A stretch of 31,195 bases of DNA, from positions 1-31,195 of the forward strand of contig JBBTVI010000001.1 in assembly GCA_038063315.1 (NCBI GenBank), read 5' to 3'. Below, one piece after another: positions 1 through 7,972 of this stretch (within the stretch, counting starts at the first letter, position 1; every line of letters begins with the position of its first letter). The notes beneath the pieces are model-generated. The model saw nothing but the letters and a program-made list of their open reading frames with translations. It had not been told where the DNA came from and ran no database searches. This DNA comes from JBBTVI01 sp038063315. Lineage in GTDB: Bacteria > Patescibacteriota > Minisyncoccia > Sungbacterales > HO2-52-23. A program made the translations under genes and the position numbers.

Positions 1-53
1 GACTGCGCTCAGGATAAACTCCGCGAGGGATCGTCTGACTCCTCGCAATGACG
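1..53. repeat. Partial GTCATTGCGAG-family palindromic repeat (right end)
   Basis: The window opens inside a repeat copy. It ends with CTCCTCGCAATGACG, the right-hand end shared with copies near 1079, 21285, 26435 and 28260. An inner module, CTCAGGATAAACTCC, also occurs almost identically in the otherwise different repeat at 24113-24164. The left part lies outside the window. Confidence 0.85.
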
Positions 54-90
54 GCACAGAGTACGCCTTGATTTGTCTTTTACGTTTTTT

Positions 91-843
91 ATGCCTTTCT
101 CTCCCCAAAAGAAAAAACTTCTGATCATCTCAGGCATTGTTCTCGGCGTGACTGCGGTCACGTTGCGGACCGCGCAGATACTGCGCGAGGAACGGCGTAA
201 AGTGCCGGAACCACGGCCGGCGGAAGAAAAACGGGCGCGACCCGTGATTCCGCCCGAGGCAGTTCAGCCGATTCTTGAGGAGACGGAAAAGCGGCTTGAA
301 GAACTTGAGGCGCTGACGCCGGAGGAAGAAGCGCGTCGGACCGCTGAGCGAGATATTTTGACGGCCGAGCGCGTTACCGAGGATGTGGTGATCCCCGGTG
401 TTTTGGTGCGGACCGAGGGAGACAAAAGGATTTTGCGTAATACCGTCGAGAACTACCGCATGGATTTCCCTGCGTGGCTTCTCGTAGCACGGAGCGTGGC
501 GAGCGACTGGATAGAACTGCATGATGCCAAGACCATGTGTGCGGGAGATCCCGCATGTGATCCGGTGCTCCGCATCCGGGTTGCGGCAACGAATCCCCGG
601 GGTTTGACGCTTGAAAAATGGTTCGCGGCCGAGGAGAAAAAAGCGGGTAGCGCGATTTATTCTCCGCGAAAAAAATTGACGTTCGGCGGCGTAACGGTCT
701 GGCGCGTTACGGAGACGATTCCGCGCGTTTTCGACGGCTACTATTATTATTGGAGCCGCGGCGCAAAAATTTACGACATTCGCGTCGCGGATATTGATGA
801 CGCGCGGCTGAGGCCGTCTATTGAGACGTTTCGGTTGGAGTGA
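91..843 (+). CDS. Membrane-anchored hypothetical protein
   Basis: A 250-residue protein that I do not recognise as a named family. Residues 10-28 form one hydrophobic segment just after a lysine cluster, so it is probably an N-terminal membrane anchor or uncleaved signal. Residues about 30-90 are rich in Glu, Arg and Pro and likely form a charged, partly coiled-coil stalk. Residues about 95-250 look globular, with a CAGDPAC segment whose two cysteines could form a disulfide if the domain is extracytoplasmic. I chose the ATG at 91 over an in-frame TTG at 73, because the TTG would add only six residues and neither start has a clear ribosome binding site. A repeat follows the stop codon. No partner gene suggests a function. 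The frame is clearly coding, with continuous sensible composition and no strong competitor; the role is unknown. Confidence 0.75.
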   Translation: MPFSPQKKKLLIISGIVLGVTAVTLRTAQILREERRKVPEPRPAEEKRARPVIPPEAVQPILEETEKRLEELEALTPEEEARRTAERDILTAERVTEDVVIPGVLVRTEGDKRILRNTVENYRMDFPAWLLVARSVASDWIELHDAKTMCAGDPACDPVLRIRVAATNPRGLTLEKWFAAEEKKAGSAIYSPRKKLTFGGVTVWRVTETIPRVFDGYYYYWSRGAKIYDIRVADIDDARLRPSIETFRLE

Positions 844-900
844 GTGTAAAGCGCAAAACGAAAAGCGAAAAAGAACAACGTAAAATTCAAACCTTACAGT

Positions 901-1079
901 CGTCATTGCGAGCGACCCCGACGGCGTCGAGGGGGCGCGCGGCAATCTCCGCCTACGCTGAAGCTACGGCGGACAAGCAGGCCTCTATTCTCACCATGTT
1001 TACTTTATGCTTGCCCGCCGAAACCCTGTGAAGGCGGGGATTGCTTCGTCGTCCCGCTGTGGGACTCCTCGCAATGACG
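901..1079. repeat. Composite GTCATTGCGAG-family repeat, 179 bp
   Basis: The left end CGTCATTGCGAGCGACC and right end CTCCTCGCAATGACG are inverted over their first 12 bases. Between them are two further short palindromic modules: one near 951-983 (CCGCCTACGCTG, then the partly inverted GCTACGGCGGA) and one near 1014-1040 (CCCGCC...GGCGGG). This looks like repeats nested inside a repeat. It fills the gap between the genes at 91 and 1140. Short open frames across it are not credible genes. Confidence 0.85.
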
Positions 1080-1139
1080 TATGGAAAAGCACTGTTTTAG
1101 CTTTTGACCTTTGCAGTTTGACTTTTCGCGTGTCTCTGC

Positions 1140-3500
1140 ATGCTTCATTTCCTCGTATTTCTCGTTTTTTTGTTTTTCTCCCCACTGTGGGTTTCCGCCC
1201 GCACTTTTTCTTTTTCTCCGCCGACACGCGGGGAAATCACCGCGGCAATACGCGCGGCATCGGAAAAGACCGGCGTCCGGAGTGCGGTTTTGTATGGTCT
1301 CCTGGGGCAGGAGACCGGATACGGCAGAAATGTGGGAAAAACAGCGGCCGAGTGGAGCGCTTTGTGTGTCGGTTCCCAGGGACCCGATTGCCGAAGGTGG
1401 CAACGCTATGATTGCAAGGCGACGTACAATAACGCCCGCCATTTCGATGACATTCTTCGGGAGATCGGATTTATTGACGCCGGAGGCAAGGCGGATCGGA
1501 GTAAAATTCCGACATCATCCACATGCGCGCTCGGTCTGACGCAATTTGAGCCGAATACCTGGTGGAGTACTCTCGCGTCCCGAAAGGACAGGGCCTTTGA
1601 TCCGTGGAATGTCGCCGATGCGGCGCTTGCGACCGCGTATCATTTGCGCGATTCGGGAGCGGATTCGAGTGATGTCCTGGCGTCCGGGGAGGTCATTGGC
1701 GCGAAAGACCGCATCGCGCTCCAGAAATATTATTGCGGATCCTACTACGCGCACGCGGAGTGCGTGGCATACGCAAGCGGCGTGGAGCAGAAAGCGCGTC
1801 GGGCGGAGACAGATCTTCTCCGGTTTGATCTTGAGCAACAAATCCGCCGGCTGCGGAGTATTCCGCCTCCGGCCGCTTCGCCAGAGCTTCCCGCCGAAGG
1901 CGAGGCTCGCCAAAGGCGGCAGCGAGGCGAGCCGTCCGCAGGAATTTTGGCCGAGGTCCGTATTGTCGCGCCAGCGACTGATGCGATTGAGTCGAGTCCT
2001 GTCTTGATACGCGCGACGGTTTCGGGTCCGGCCGACATCAGCCGCGTTGTATTTACGGTGGACGCGGATCGCGGCGGGGGGCGGATTGACGCAACGGATC
2101 GCGATGCGCCGTTTGAGGCGACAATGGCGCTTGAGCCGGGGCCGCATACGATTTCTGCCGAGGCCTATGACAGCGCCGAGCGACGGTACCGGTCAGGCGA
2201 GCGCCGGTTTACGGTTTCCGGAATCGTGGAGCGGAGTGCCCCCCGGACAAGCGCGCGGATTGAGCCGTCCGCGCCACCAGCAGTTTTGCCGCGGACGGAG
2301 ACGCAGAAAATCGCGGATCCGGTTCCGGTCAATCTGTCAGGCGGAATCGCGGGCAAGCCATACGAGGCGGCGTTGACATTACCGCAAAGCAGCGCCGTCA
2401 TAGAACGATGGGAGATTGTCATCGGCGCAGGGAATGTCTTTCCTTCGGGTTTCGCGCTGGATCCGAAATCAGGGAAAATTTCCGGAACGCCGCAGGAATC
2501 CGGCATCTGGATTTTTAATGCGTATGCCGCGGAGGCGGACGGAAACCGGCATGTTGCGCTTTTTCGCGTTGAGATCGAGGAAGCCCTCATCATCACAACC
2601 GCGTCTTTGCCGGGCGGGAAGATCGGCAAACCGTATGCCGCAACGCTTGCCGCAAGTGTCGCCGGGAAACCCCCATATCGCTGGGAAATAAATGACGGTG
2701 TGCGCTTTTTTCCTCCGGGCCTGACGCTCGATCCCGCGACCGGGATTGTGTCCGGCGTTCCGTCCGCTGAAGGCGCGTGGCCGTTCACGGTTATTCTGAC
2801 GGATGCGCGGGAAAACCGCGCGACAAAGGAACTGAGTATTAGTATTTCTCCCGCAATCGCGATTACGACGGAAAAACTTCCGGAGGCATTTGTGGGGCAA
2901 TCGTATCGCGCGACGATTAGGGGGCAGAGCGATGCCGCCCCCATTGTCTGGAGCGTTTTGCGCGCCAACGAGACATTCCCTCCGGGTTTTGAACTTGATC
3001 CGCGGACGGGGGTCATCTTCGGAACTCCCGCAACACTCGGAGCATGGACTTTTTCCGTTGAGGCCGTGGATAGTGCGGGCGACAAGGTCCAAAAAACGCT
3101 GACCATTGCTGTCGTCCAACCCTTTACCATCGCAACAGAGACGCTCGCGCCCGGCGTTGTCGGTAGTCCCTATATGATTGAATTTGCCGCGGAGAACGGG
3201 ACTCCTCCGTATATCTGGAAAATGATTGACGGGCTTCTTCCGCACGGCTTCCTTTTTGAGCCGGATCCGGGTCTTCTGTCCGGACTGCCGGATTCAGCCG
3301 GAGTGTCATCGTTTACCATGGAGGTTGAGGATCAGGAAAAGCGCCGCGCATCCCGATCCTTTACACTGGAGATTCGCGAGCCGTCTACGCCTGCCGCCAC
3401 CGGAACTCCGGCGACCCGCGCGCCGTCTCTCTGGCGCTCAACCGCCGCCGGGATCTTTGATGCGTTCCGCGACCTTTGGCGCCTGTTGCGGGGGAAGTGA
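1140..3500 (+). CDS. Secreted lytic-transglycosylase-like protein with Ig-like repeats
   Basis: A 786-residue exported protein, probably a peptidoglycan-cleaving enzyme on an Ig-like stalk. Residues 1-20 form a signal peptide with a plausible cleavage after VSA. Residues about 30-222 resemble a lysozyme-like/SLT domain. GLLGQETGYG places a candidate catalytic Glu at 58, and ALGLTQFEPNTW (130-141) matches the conserved block after the catalytic helix in lytic transglycosylases. Six cysteines (76, 84, 92, 129, 199, 208) could form disulfides. Residues about 272-360 form an Ig-like domain. Four repeats of a 'putative Ig' (He_PIG) type follow at about 397-480, 485-570, 576-660 and 664-747, each with a GxPY near the start and a 'PPGFxLDPxTGxxSGxP'-like block. 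The linker at 245-266 seems to come from a palindromic repeat. The C-terminus (764-786) is a short amphipathic tail. Family assignment is from motifs only, and activity is inferred. Confidence 0.8.
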   Translation: MLHFLVFLVFLFFSPLWVSARTFSFSPPTRGEITAAIRAASEKTGVRSAVLYGLLGQETGYGRNVGKTAAEWSALCVGSQGPDCRRWQRYDCKATYNNARHFDDILREIGFIDAGGKADRSKIPTSSTCALGLTQFEPNTWWSTLASRKDRAFDPWNVADAALATAYHLRDSGADSSDVLASGEVIGAKDRIALQKYYCGSYYAHAECVAYASGVEQKARRAETDLLRFDLEQQIRRLRSIPPPAASPELPAEGEARQRRQRGEPSAGILAEVRIVAPATDAIESSPVLIRATVSGPADISRVVFTVDADRGGGRIDATDRDAPFEATMALEPGPHTISAEAYDSAERRYRSGERRFTVSGIVERSAPRTSARIEPSAPPAVLPRTETQKIADPVPVNLSGGIAGKPYEAALTLPQSSAVIERWEIVIGAGNVFPSGFALDPKSGKISGTPQESGIWIFNAYAAEADGNRHVALFRVEIEEALIITTASLPGGKIGKPYAATLAASVAGKPPYRWEINDGVRFFPPGLTLDPATGIVSGVPSAEGAWPFTVILTDARENRATKELSISISPAIAITTEKLPEAFVGQSYRATIRGQSDAAPIVWSVLRANETFPPGFELDPRTGVIFGTPATLGAWTFSVEAVDSAGDKVQKTLTIAVVQPFTIATETLAPGVVGSPYMIEFAAENGTPPYIWKMIDGLLPHGFLFEPDPGLLSGLPDSAGVSSFTMEVEDQEKRRASRSFTLEIREPSTPAATGTPATRAPSLWRSTAAGIFDAFRDLWRLLRGK
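1872..1933. repeat. Short palindromic repeat inside the transglycosylase gene
   Basis: A GC-rich stretch carries nested inverted repeats, including GGCTCGCC (1904-1911) against GGCGAGCC (1926-1933), and CCCGCC/GGCGAG blocks. It is read in frame as a charged, low-complexity linker between the enzymatic domain and the first Ig-like domain. Its style matches the intergenic palindromes of this window more than the surrounding coding sequence. Confidence 0.5.
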
Positions 3501-3504
3501 GTAG

Positions 3505-3792
3505 CGGCAGGCGAGTCGCGACGATCTTGACTATTTTTCATATCTATGCTTTACTGCATTTACGTTCTTAAACAACGCCCTTAGCGCCGTCTTGTTTTCC
3601 GGCGATTCGGATTTTTTGGCATTGGTCAATTATTTGAAGCATGGAAAAAAGAAAGTGTACATTTACTCGTCGAAAAATAACATTTCGGAAGAATTGCGTA
3701 CCGGCGGAGACGGCTATACCGATGTATTAAAAGTAACGGGGGATATTTGGGGGAGGGAATTGAAATATCGCGGGCAAAGAGAACCGAAATAA
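3505..3792 (+). pseudogene. Remnant of a NYN-domain (LabA/DUF88-like) protein
   Basis: From about 3580 the frame reads LSAVLFSGDSDFLALVNYL and continues to a KVYIYSSKNNISEEL block and a GYTDVLK...IWGREL tail. This is the C-terminal half of NYN (PIN-like nuclease) proteins of the LabA/DUF88 type; the SGDSDF segment carries acidic metal-site residues of that fold. The N-terminal half, including the first conserved Asp and the dimer region, is absent. The frame opens at 3505 just after a stop and has no ATG; the only start is a TTG at 3592, inside the domain. It is therefore read as a 5'-truncated remnant after the stop of the transglycosylase gene. A short expressed product cannot be excluded. 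A hairpin follows directly. Confidence 0.6.
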
Positions 3793-3793
3793 A

Positions 3794-3819
3794 AGCAGTC
3801 CTCCGCGAGGAGGGCTGCT
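3794..3819 (+). terminator. Hairpin after the NYN remnant
   Basis: AGCAGTCCTC pairs with GAGGGCTGCT around a CGCG loop, with one G-T pair in the stem. It begins two bases after the stop of the NYN remnant. There is no strong U-tract (only CTTGG follows), so termination efficiency is doubtful, but stem and position fit an old transcription end. Confidence 0.55.
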
Positions 3820-3834
3820 CTTGGATGTAATACC

Positions 3835-3861
3835 CTTCCAGTTTATGTCTAAAACTGGAAG
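3835..3861. other. Perfect 10-bp hairpin in the asnB leader region
   Basis: CTTCCAGTTT (3835-3844) is perfectly complementary to AAACTGGAAG (3852-3861) around a seven-base loop. It lies 41 bases before the asnB start and has no U-tract. It could be a second terminator arm, an mRNA-stabilising 5' structure or a short palindromic repeat; the sequence alone does not decide. Confidence 0.5.
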
Positions 3862-3902
3862 ACATTGTCAGTATAGCAAACTTTGCTTGAAGGTCAAGGG
3901 AT

Positions 3903-5792
3903 ATGTGCGGCATACATGGATTCAATTTTGTTGATGAGCAAGCGGCGCAGAAGATGGTGGAGAGGACGCGTCATCGGGGGCCGGATTCAAGCGGCGCGTT
4001 TTTTTCGCGTTCCTGGTCGCTTGGATTCAACCGCCTCGCGATTATTGATCTGAGCGAGCGCGGCAATCAGCCGATGAAGAGCCGGAGCGGCCGGTATGTG
4101 ATTGTTTTCAACGGCGAAATCTATAACTTTAAGGAACTCCGCGACGAGTTGAGGGCGGACGGATATGATTTTTCCTCCGGGACCGACACGGAAGTGATTC
4201 TTGCGGCATACGAGAAATGGGGCGAGGATTGTCTGCGGCGTCTTAACGGCATGTTTGCGTTCGCGATTCTGGATACCGAGACCGAAGAGCTTTTTCTCGC
4301 GCGGGACCGGATCGGGATCAAGCCGCTTTATTTTTCGCGCGCGAACGGCAAGTTCGTTTTTTCATCCGAGGCAAAAGCGCTTTTTATTCACGAGATTTCT
4401 AAAGAGATTGATCCGGACGCGCTCAACATGTATTTCCGGATTCTCTATGTGCCCGCGCCGATGACGATCTGGGCGCATGTGAAAAAATTGCAGCCCGGAC
4501 ATTTTCTCCGCGTCTCTCAAAATGGAGTCCGCATACAAAAGTACTGGGGGTACGAGGATCGTCCGGTTATCACGGATCGCGGAGCAATAGAAGAAGAAAT
4601 CCGGCGGCTCCTCGCGGATTCAGTCCGGCGCGAGATGATTTCGGATCGTCCGGTGGGCGTGTTCCTCTCCGGAGGAATTGATTCAACAATTATTACGGGT
4701 TTGATGAGCGAAGAGTCGCAGAATGTCCGCACATTTTCGGCCGGATTTGAGGAGACCGAGGAGTCGGACAAATACAACCGTGATTTTCATCTTGCGCGCC
4801 GCACCGCAGCGCATTTCGGTACTGCGCATCACGAGTATCGTTTTACAGCGCGCGATGTGCTAGACAAACTTCCCGCAGCGATCTGGCACATGGACGAGCC
4901 GGTTTCAAACCATATTCAGACGATCACAATGCTTCTTGCGCGCGCTGTGGCGCCGGAAGCGACCGTGGTGCTCGGTGGAGACGGCGGGGACGAACTTTTC
5001 GGCGGCTATGAGCGGCATTACTATTTATATCTGATGGATCGCCTCCGGCGGCTGCCGGAGATGGCGCGAAATAATTTTTTTGCGGCTGCGCTTGCGCGTG
5101 CTTTCAAGGCGTATGAATTTTATCGTTTATGCAATGAGAATGACGTTGTCCGCCGCTATCTTTATTTTTTCGCGCAAAAAGAAAATATTATCGCGACTTT
5201 TCTCCGGCAATCCGTGAACCGGCCGGGCGTACTGGAAAAACGATTTGTCGAGATTTACGCGTCCGATTTAGGCCGGGAGGGCGAACGCGATTTCACGCGC
5301 CGCGCCATGCGCCTTGACGTCCGGTCGTGGCTCGCGGACGAGTCGCTCGCGCGCTCGGATAAGATGACGATGGCGGCAAGCATCGAGCAGCGCGTGCCGT
5401 TTCTTGATCATCGTCTGGTCGAGTTTGCGGATCGGATTCCCGTGCGCTACAAAATCGGGTCCAAGGGTCTCTATTTCGCATCCGTCGGGAGGCATTACGA
5501 AGGCAAGGTGATTTTGAAGAGCGCGATGAAAAAGTATTTGCCTCCGTGGGTTCTCGGCCGCGACAAGTGGGGGTGGTTTTCGCCCGCGGCAAAATGGATC
5601 CGCGGGCCGCTTTTGCCTCTTTTTCAGGAAGTGTTGTCGCCTTCGTATATTCCGGAGACGAAAGACATGCTCGATTTTTCTGCGCTTCAGAAAATGTTGG
5701 AGGGCCATGTCTCCAAAAAAAAATACGCGCTCACTCCGCTTTGGGCCGCGCTGACGTTTCAATTGTGGTATAAGGAATTCATGAACAAGTAA
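3903..5792 (+). CDS. asnB: Asparagine synthetase (glutamine-hydrolysing)
   Basis: A 629-residue AsnB-family enzyme that makes asparagine (or amidates another carboxylate) using glutamine and ATP. The start is fixed by chemistry: Cys2 of MCGIHGF is the N-terminal nucleophile of the class II glutamine amidotransferase domain (residues about 2-210), with RHRGPDSSG at 23-31, NGEIYN at 70-75 and SGTDTEV at 92-98. The synthetase domain follows, with the ATP PP-loop SGGIDS at 256-261 and the GGDGGDELFGGY block at 358-369. Length is normal for the long subtype often found beside surface polysaccharide genes; such members may amidate sugars or peptides rather than supply free asparagine. An AGGTCAAGGG stretch just upstream is at best a weak ribosome binding site. 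It is intact and is the most securely named gene here. Confidence 0.95.
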   Translation: MCGIHGFNFVDEQAAQKMVERTRHRGPDSSGAFFSRSWSLGFNRLAIIDLSERGNQPMKSRSGRYVIVFNGEIYNFKELRDELRADGYDFSSGTDTEVILAAYEKWGEDCLRRLNGMFAFAILDTETEELFLARDRIGIKPLYFSRANGKFVFSSEAKALFIHEISKEIDPDALNMYFRILYVPAPMTIWAHVKKLQPGHFLRVSQNGVRIQKYWGYEDRPVITDRGAIEEEIRRLLADSVRREMISDRPVGVFLSGGIDSTIITGLMSEESQNVRTFSAGFEETEESDKYNRDFHLARRTAAHFGTAHHEYRFTARDVLDKLPAAIWHMDEPVSNHIQTITMLLARAVAPEATVVLGGDGGDELFGGYERHYYLYLMDRLRRLPEMARNNFFAAALARAFKAYEFYRLCNENDVVRRYLYFFAQKENIIATFLRQSVNRPGVLEKRFVEIYASDLGREGERDFTRRAMRLDVRSWLADESLARSDKMTMAASIEQRVPFLDHRLVEFADRIPVRYKIGSKGLYFASVGRHYEGKVILKSAMKKYLPPWVLGRDKWGWFSPAAKWIRGPLLPLFQEVLSPSYIPETKDMLDFSALQKMLEGHVSKKKYALTPLWAALTFQLWYKEFMNK

Positions 5793-5805
5793 AGCATAAT
5801 CCCTA

Positions 5806-5834
5806 TTGAATTTGCGGCGGAAGAAAGGTATGAT
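5806..5834 (+). promoter_or_regulatory. Sigma-70-like promoter of hicB, apparently leaderless
   Basis: TTGAAT (5806-5811), a 17-base spacer and TATGAT (5829-5834) match the -35/-10 consensus in ten of twelve positions. A transcript starting about seven bases after the -10 box would begin at or next to the hicB ATG at 5841, giving a leaderless mRNA. Confidence 0.6.
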
Positions 5835-5840
5835 GGGGCT

Positions 5841-6080
5841 ATGGCAAAAAGGCCAAAAAAAATCAAAAAAGAGATTTTGAATTTCAATGCGGTGTTTTTG
5901 GAGGAGCCGGAAGGAGGATATAGCGTCAGCGTTCCGGTATTCCCCGGTTGTTTTTCCCAGGGCGATTCTTTTGAGGAGGCGGTTAAGAATATTCAGGAGG
6001 CAATCGAACTCTATTTGGAGGATGATAAGAGCGCTGAGCGGCAAAAGAAATTCTCATTGTACCCGATCATAAAACGGTGA
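5841..6080 (+). CDS. hicB: HicB-like antitoxin, probably 3'-truncated by deletion
   Basis: A 79-residue protein with a HicB fold in residues about 13-58: a FLEEPEGGYSVSVPVFPGC strand block and a GDSFEEAVKNIQEAIELYL helix. HicB binds and neutralises the HicA mRNA interferase and usually represses its own operon. Family members normally continue past this helix with an acidic stretch, further strands and often a DNA-binding tail. Here, after about residue 60, the frame runs into sequence that in another frame encodes the end of HicA, so the last 12-15 residues (to LYPIIKR) are probably junk. The antitoxin core may fold, but a conventional hicBA module is not present. The start ATG sits directly after a good promoter. 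It is separated from asnB by 48 bases. Confidence 0.75.
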   Translation: MAKRPKKIKKEILNFNAVFLEEPEGGYSVSVPVFPGCFSQGDSFEEAVKNIQEAIELYLEDDKSAERQKKFSLYPIIKR

Positions 6081-6151
6081 AGAAAGGCACGCTCTCCGCC
6101 ATTTTGAAAAAGGCGAATATGACGATTGGTGAGTTCAAAAAATTTCTATGA
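6038..6151 (+). pseudogene. HicA toxin C-terminal remnant
   Basis: In the frame offset from hicB, sequence open from 6038 reads ILIVPDHKTVKKGTLSAIL, then a KKANMTIGEFKKFL end and a stop at 6149-6151. This is the conserved end of HicA double-stranded-RNA-binding-like toxins, where a 'VP.H...KKGTL..ILKQAG' block follows the catalytic His. The first half of HicA, including the GSH-type catalytic segment, is missing. The remnant overlaps the 3' end of hicB by 43 bases, so a deletion of the hicB end and hicA beginning is the simplest explanation. Its last bases overlap the ATG at 6148 of the next gene. Confidence 0.7.
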
Positions 6152-7971
6152 TTGGTGATGCAGAAACAAGAGTTTGTCAAAATTGCAAAAACACGTTCCG
6201 CATTGAGCCGGAGGATTTTTCGTTTTATGCGCGTCTCAAAGTGCCGCCGCCGACATGGTGTCCGGAGTGCCGGATGGTGCGGAGGATGGTGTTTCGGAAT
6301 GAGCGGGTACTATACAGGCGGCATGTCGTCGGGCACGACGAGCCGGCGCTCGCGCTTTTTCCCGAGTCATCCGGATTCAAGGTGTACTACCAAAAGGACT
6401 GGCAGTCCGCGGATTTCGACGCGGGTGACTTGGGAAAAGAATACGATTTTTCAAGGCCGTTGTTTGAACAGATAAAGCGGCTGATGCATGAAGTTCCGTG
6501 GCAGCACAGTTACAATCGAAACGCCGTCCAGAGCGAGTATTGCAGCAATGCGCTTGATTTGAAAGGATGCTATCTCATGTTTAATTCGGGGATGAGCGAG
6601 AATTGCGCTTACGGAACGGACGTTTTGTACGGCGCCGACGCTTTGGATCTCCTTGACGCGTCGCGCGCCGAACGCTCATACGAGCTCGTGCATTCCGAAC
6701 GGTGTAGCGGGTGTCTTTTTGGCGCGGACTTGCGGGAATGTACGGACGTCTATTTTTCTTTTGATATGACGAATTGCCATGATTGTATCGGGTGCGTCGG
6801 GTTGCGGAATAAACAATATTGCATCTTTAACGCGCAGTATACAAAAGAGGACTACCTGAAAGAAAAAGGGATAATGAATCTGGGATCGCATCGGATGCGG
6901 ATGGAGCTCCTGGAAAAAGCGGAAAATCTGCGCATGCGTCGTCCGGTTAAATTCATGCATGGGTTCAGTAATGTGAATGCAACCGGAGATTATCTTCAGC
7001 ATTGCAAGAATGCGCGACAGAGTTTTATGTCGCGGGGGCTTGAGGATTGCGCGTATTGCCAAAAAGTGATTTTTGGCACGGCCATGTTCGGAGGGAGCGA
7101 TCGCGATTCGTACGATCTGACTATTGCCGCGGGAGAGCGCGGATATGAGAATTGTATCGGCGGGGGATACCAGGTGTTGTTTTCCTGGCTTTCGATTTTG
7201 CATTCCGATATCGTGTATTCGATGAATTGCATGAACTGTACGCATCTCTTCGCCTGTATCGGCCTCCGCAACAAGCAGTACTGCATCCTGAACAAGCAAT
7301 ACACGAAAGAGGAGTATGAAGCATTGGTACCAAGGATCATCGCGCAGATGAACGAGATGCCGTATGTGGACGCGCAAGGAAGGACATACCGCTACGGCGA
7401 ATTCTTCCCTCCGGAGCTGTCTCCGTTTGCGTACAACGACACAATCGCACAAGAATTTTTTCCTCTTTCAAAAAAAGAAGCCCAAGAAAGGGGCTACCGC
7501 TGGCGCGATCCGGAGGAGAAGAACTATACAATCACGCGCCGCGCCGACGACCTGCCCGACCATATTAAAGACGTTGACGATGCGGTACTGAACGACATTA
7601 TCGGCTGCGCGCACGACGGAAAATGCCAGGAGCAGTGTACAACGGCATTCCGGATCATTCCCCAGGAGTTTCGCTTTTACAAAAAGATGAACGTACCCCT
7701 TCCGCGTCTGTGTCCGAATTGCCGGCATTTCCAGAGAATCAAACAACGCAATCCCCTGAAACTCTGGCATCGGACATGCATGTGCGCAGGGACGGAAGAT
7801 GCGGGCGGTTTATACAAAAATGCGGGCACGCATTTTCACGGAGCATCACCGTGCCCGAATGAATTTGAGACGAGTTTTCCTCCTCCGCTGCCAGCTTCGG
7901 AAGGGCGCGGCTCCCCGGACCGGAAAGAGATTGTCTATTGCGGGGAGTGTTATCAACAAGAAGTATCTTAA
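6148..7971 (+). CDS. Large duplicated zinc-ribbon protein, function unknown
   Basis: A 607-residue, cysteine-rich protein. I recognise it as a family recurrent in CPR genomes but without a proven function. The N-terminus carries a zinc ribbon, C10-x2-C13 and C38-x2-C41, with 'FRIEPEDFSFYARLKVPPPTWCPEC' between. A second ribbon at residues about 490-525 repeats the same pattern (TAFRIIPQEFRFYKKMNVP...LCPNC), so the ends look duplicated. The middle holds at least two copies of GLRNKQYCI(F/L)N.QYTKE(D/E)Y, near 215-235 and 370-390, amid many paired cysteines. A final CGECYQQE motif closes the protein. Residues about 578-588 (PPPLPASEGRG) look like a short inserted linker. The zinc-binding ribbons suggest nucleic-acid or protein contacts, but this is inference. 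The ATG overlaps the stop of the hicA remnant. A repeat starts one base after its stop. Confidence 0.8.
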   Translation: MIGDAETRVCQNCKNTFRIEPEDFSFYARLKVPPPTWCPECRMVRRMVFRNERVLYRRHVVGHDEPALALFPESSGFKVYYQKDWQSADFDAGDLGKEYDFSRPLFEQIKRLMHEVPWQHSYNRNAVQSEYCSNALDLKGCYLMFNSGMSENCAYGTDVLYGADALDLLDASRAERSYELVHSERCSGCLFGADLRECTDVYFSFDMTNCHDCIGCVGLRNKQYCIFNAQYTKEDYLKEKGIMNLGSHRMRMELLEKAENLRMRRPVKFMHGFSNVNATGDYLQHCKNARQSFMSRGLEDCAYCQKVIFGTAMFGGSDRDSYDLTIAAGERGYENCIGGGYQVLFSWLSILHSDIVYSMNCMNCTHLFACIGLRNKQYCILNKQYTKEEYEALVPRIIAQMNEMPYVDAQGRTYRYGEFFPPELSPFAYNDTIAQEFFPLSKKEAQERGYRWRDPEEKNYTITRRADDLPDHIKDVDDAVLNDIIGCAHDGKCQEQCTTAFRIIPQEFRFYKKMNVPLPRLCPNCRHFQRIKQRNPLKLWHRTCMCAGTEDAGGLYKNAGTHFHGASPCPNEFETSFPPPLPASEGRGSPDRKEIVYCGECYQQEVS

Positions 7972-7972
7972 A

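Noticed and set aside
840..1031. A 63-codon plus-strand frame after the first gene
   Set aside because: It runs through the composite repeat and encodes residues (SAYAEATADKQA) that come from the palindromes themselves.
2165..3130. A 321-codon minus-strand open frame
   Set aside because: It is antisense to the Ig-like repeats of the transglycosylase-like gene. The periodic composition simply mirrors those repeats.
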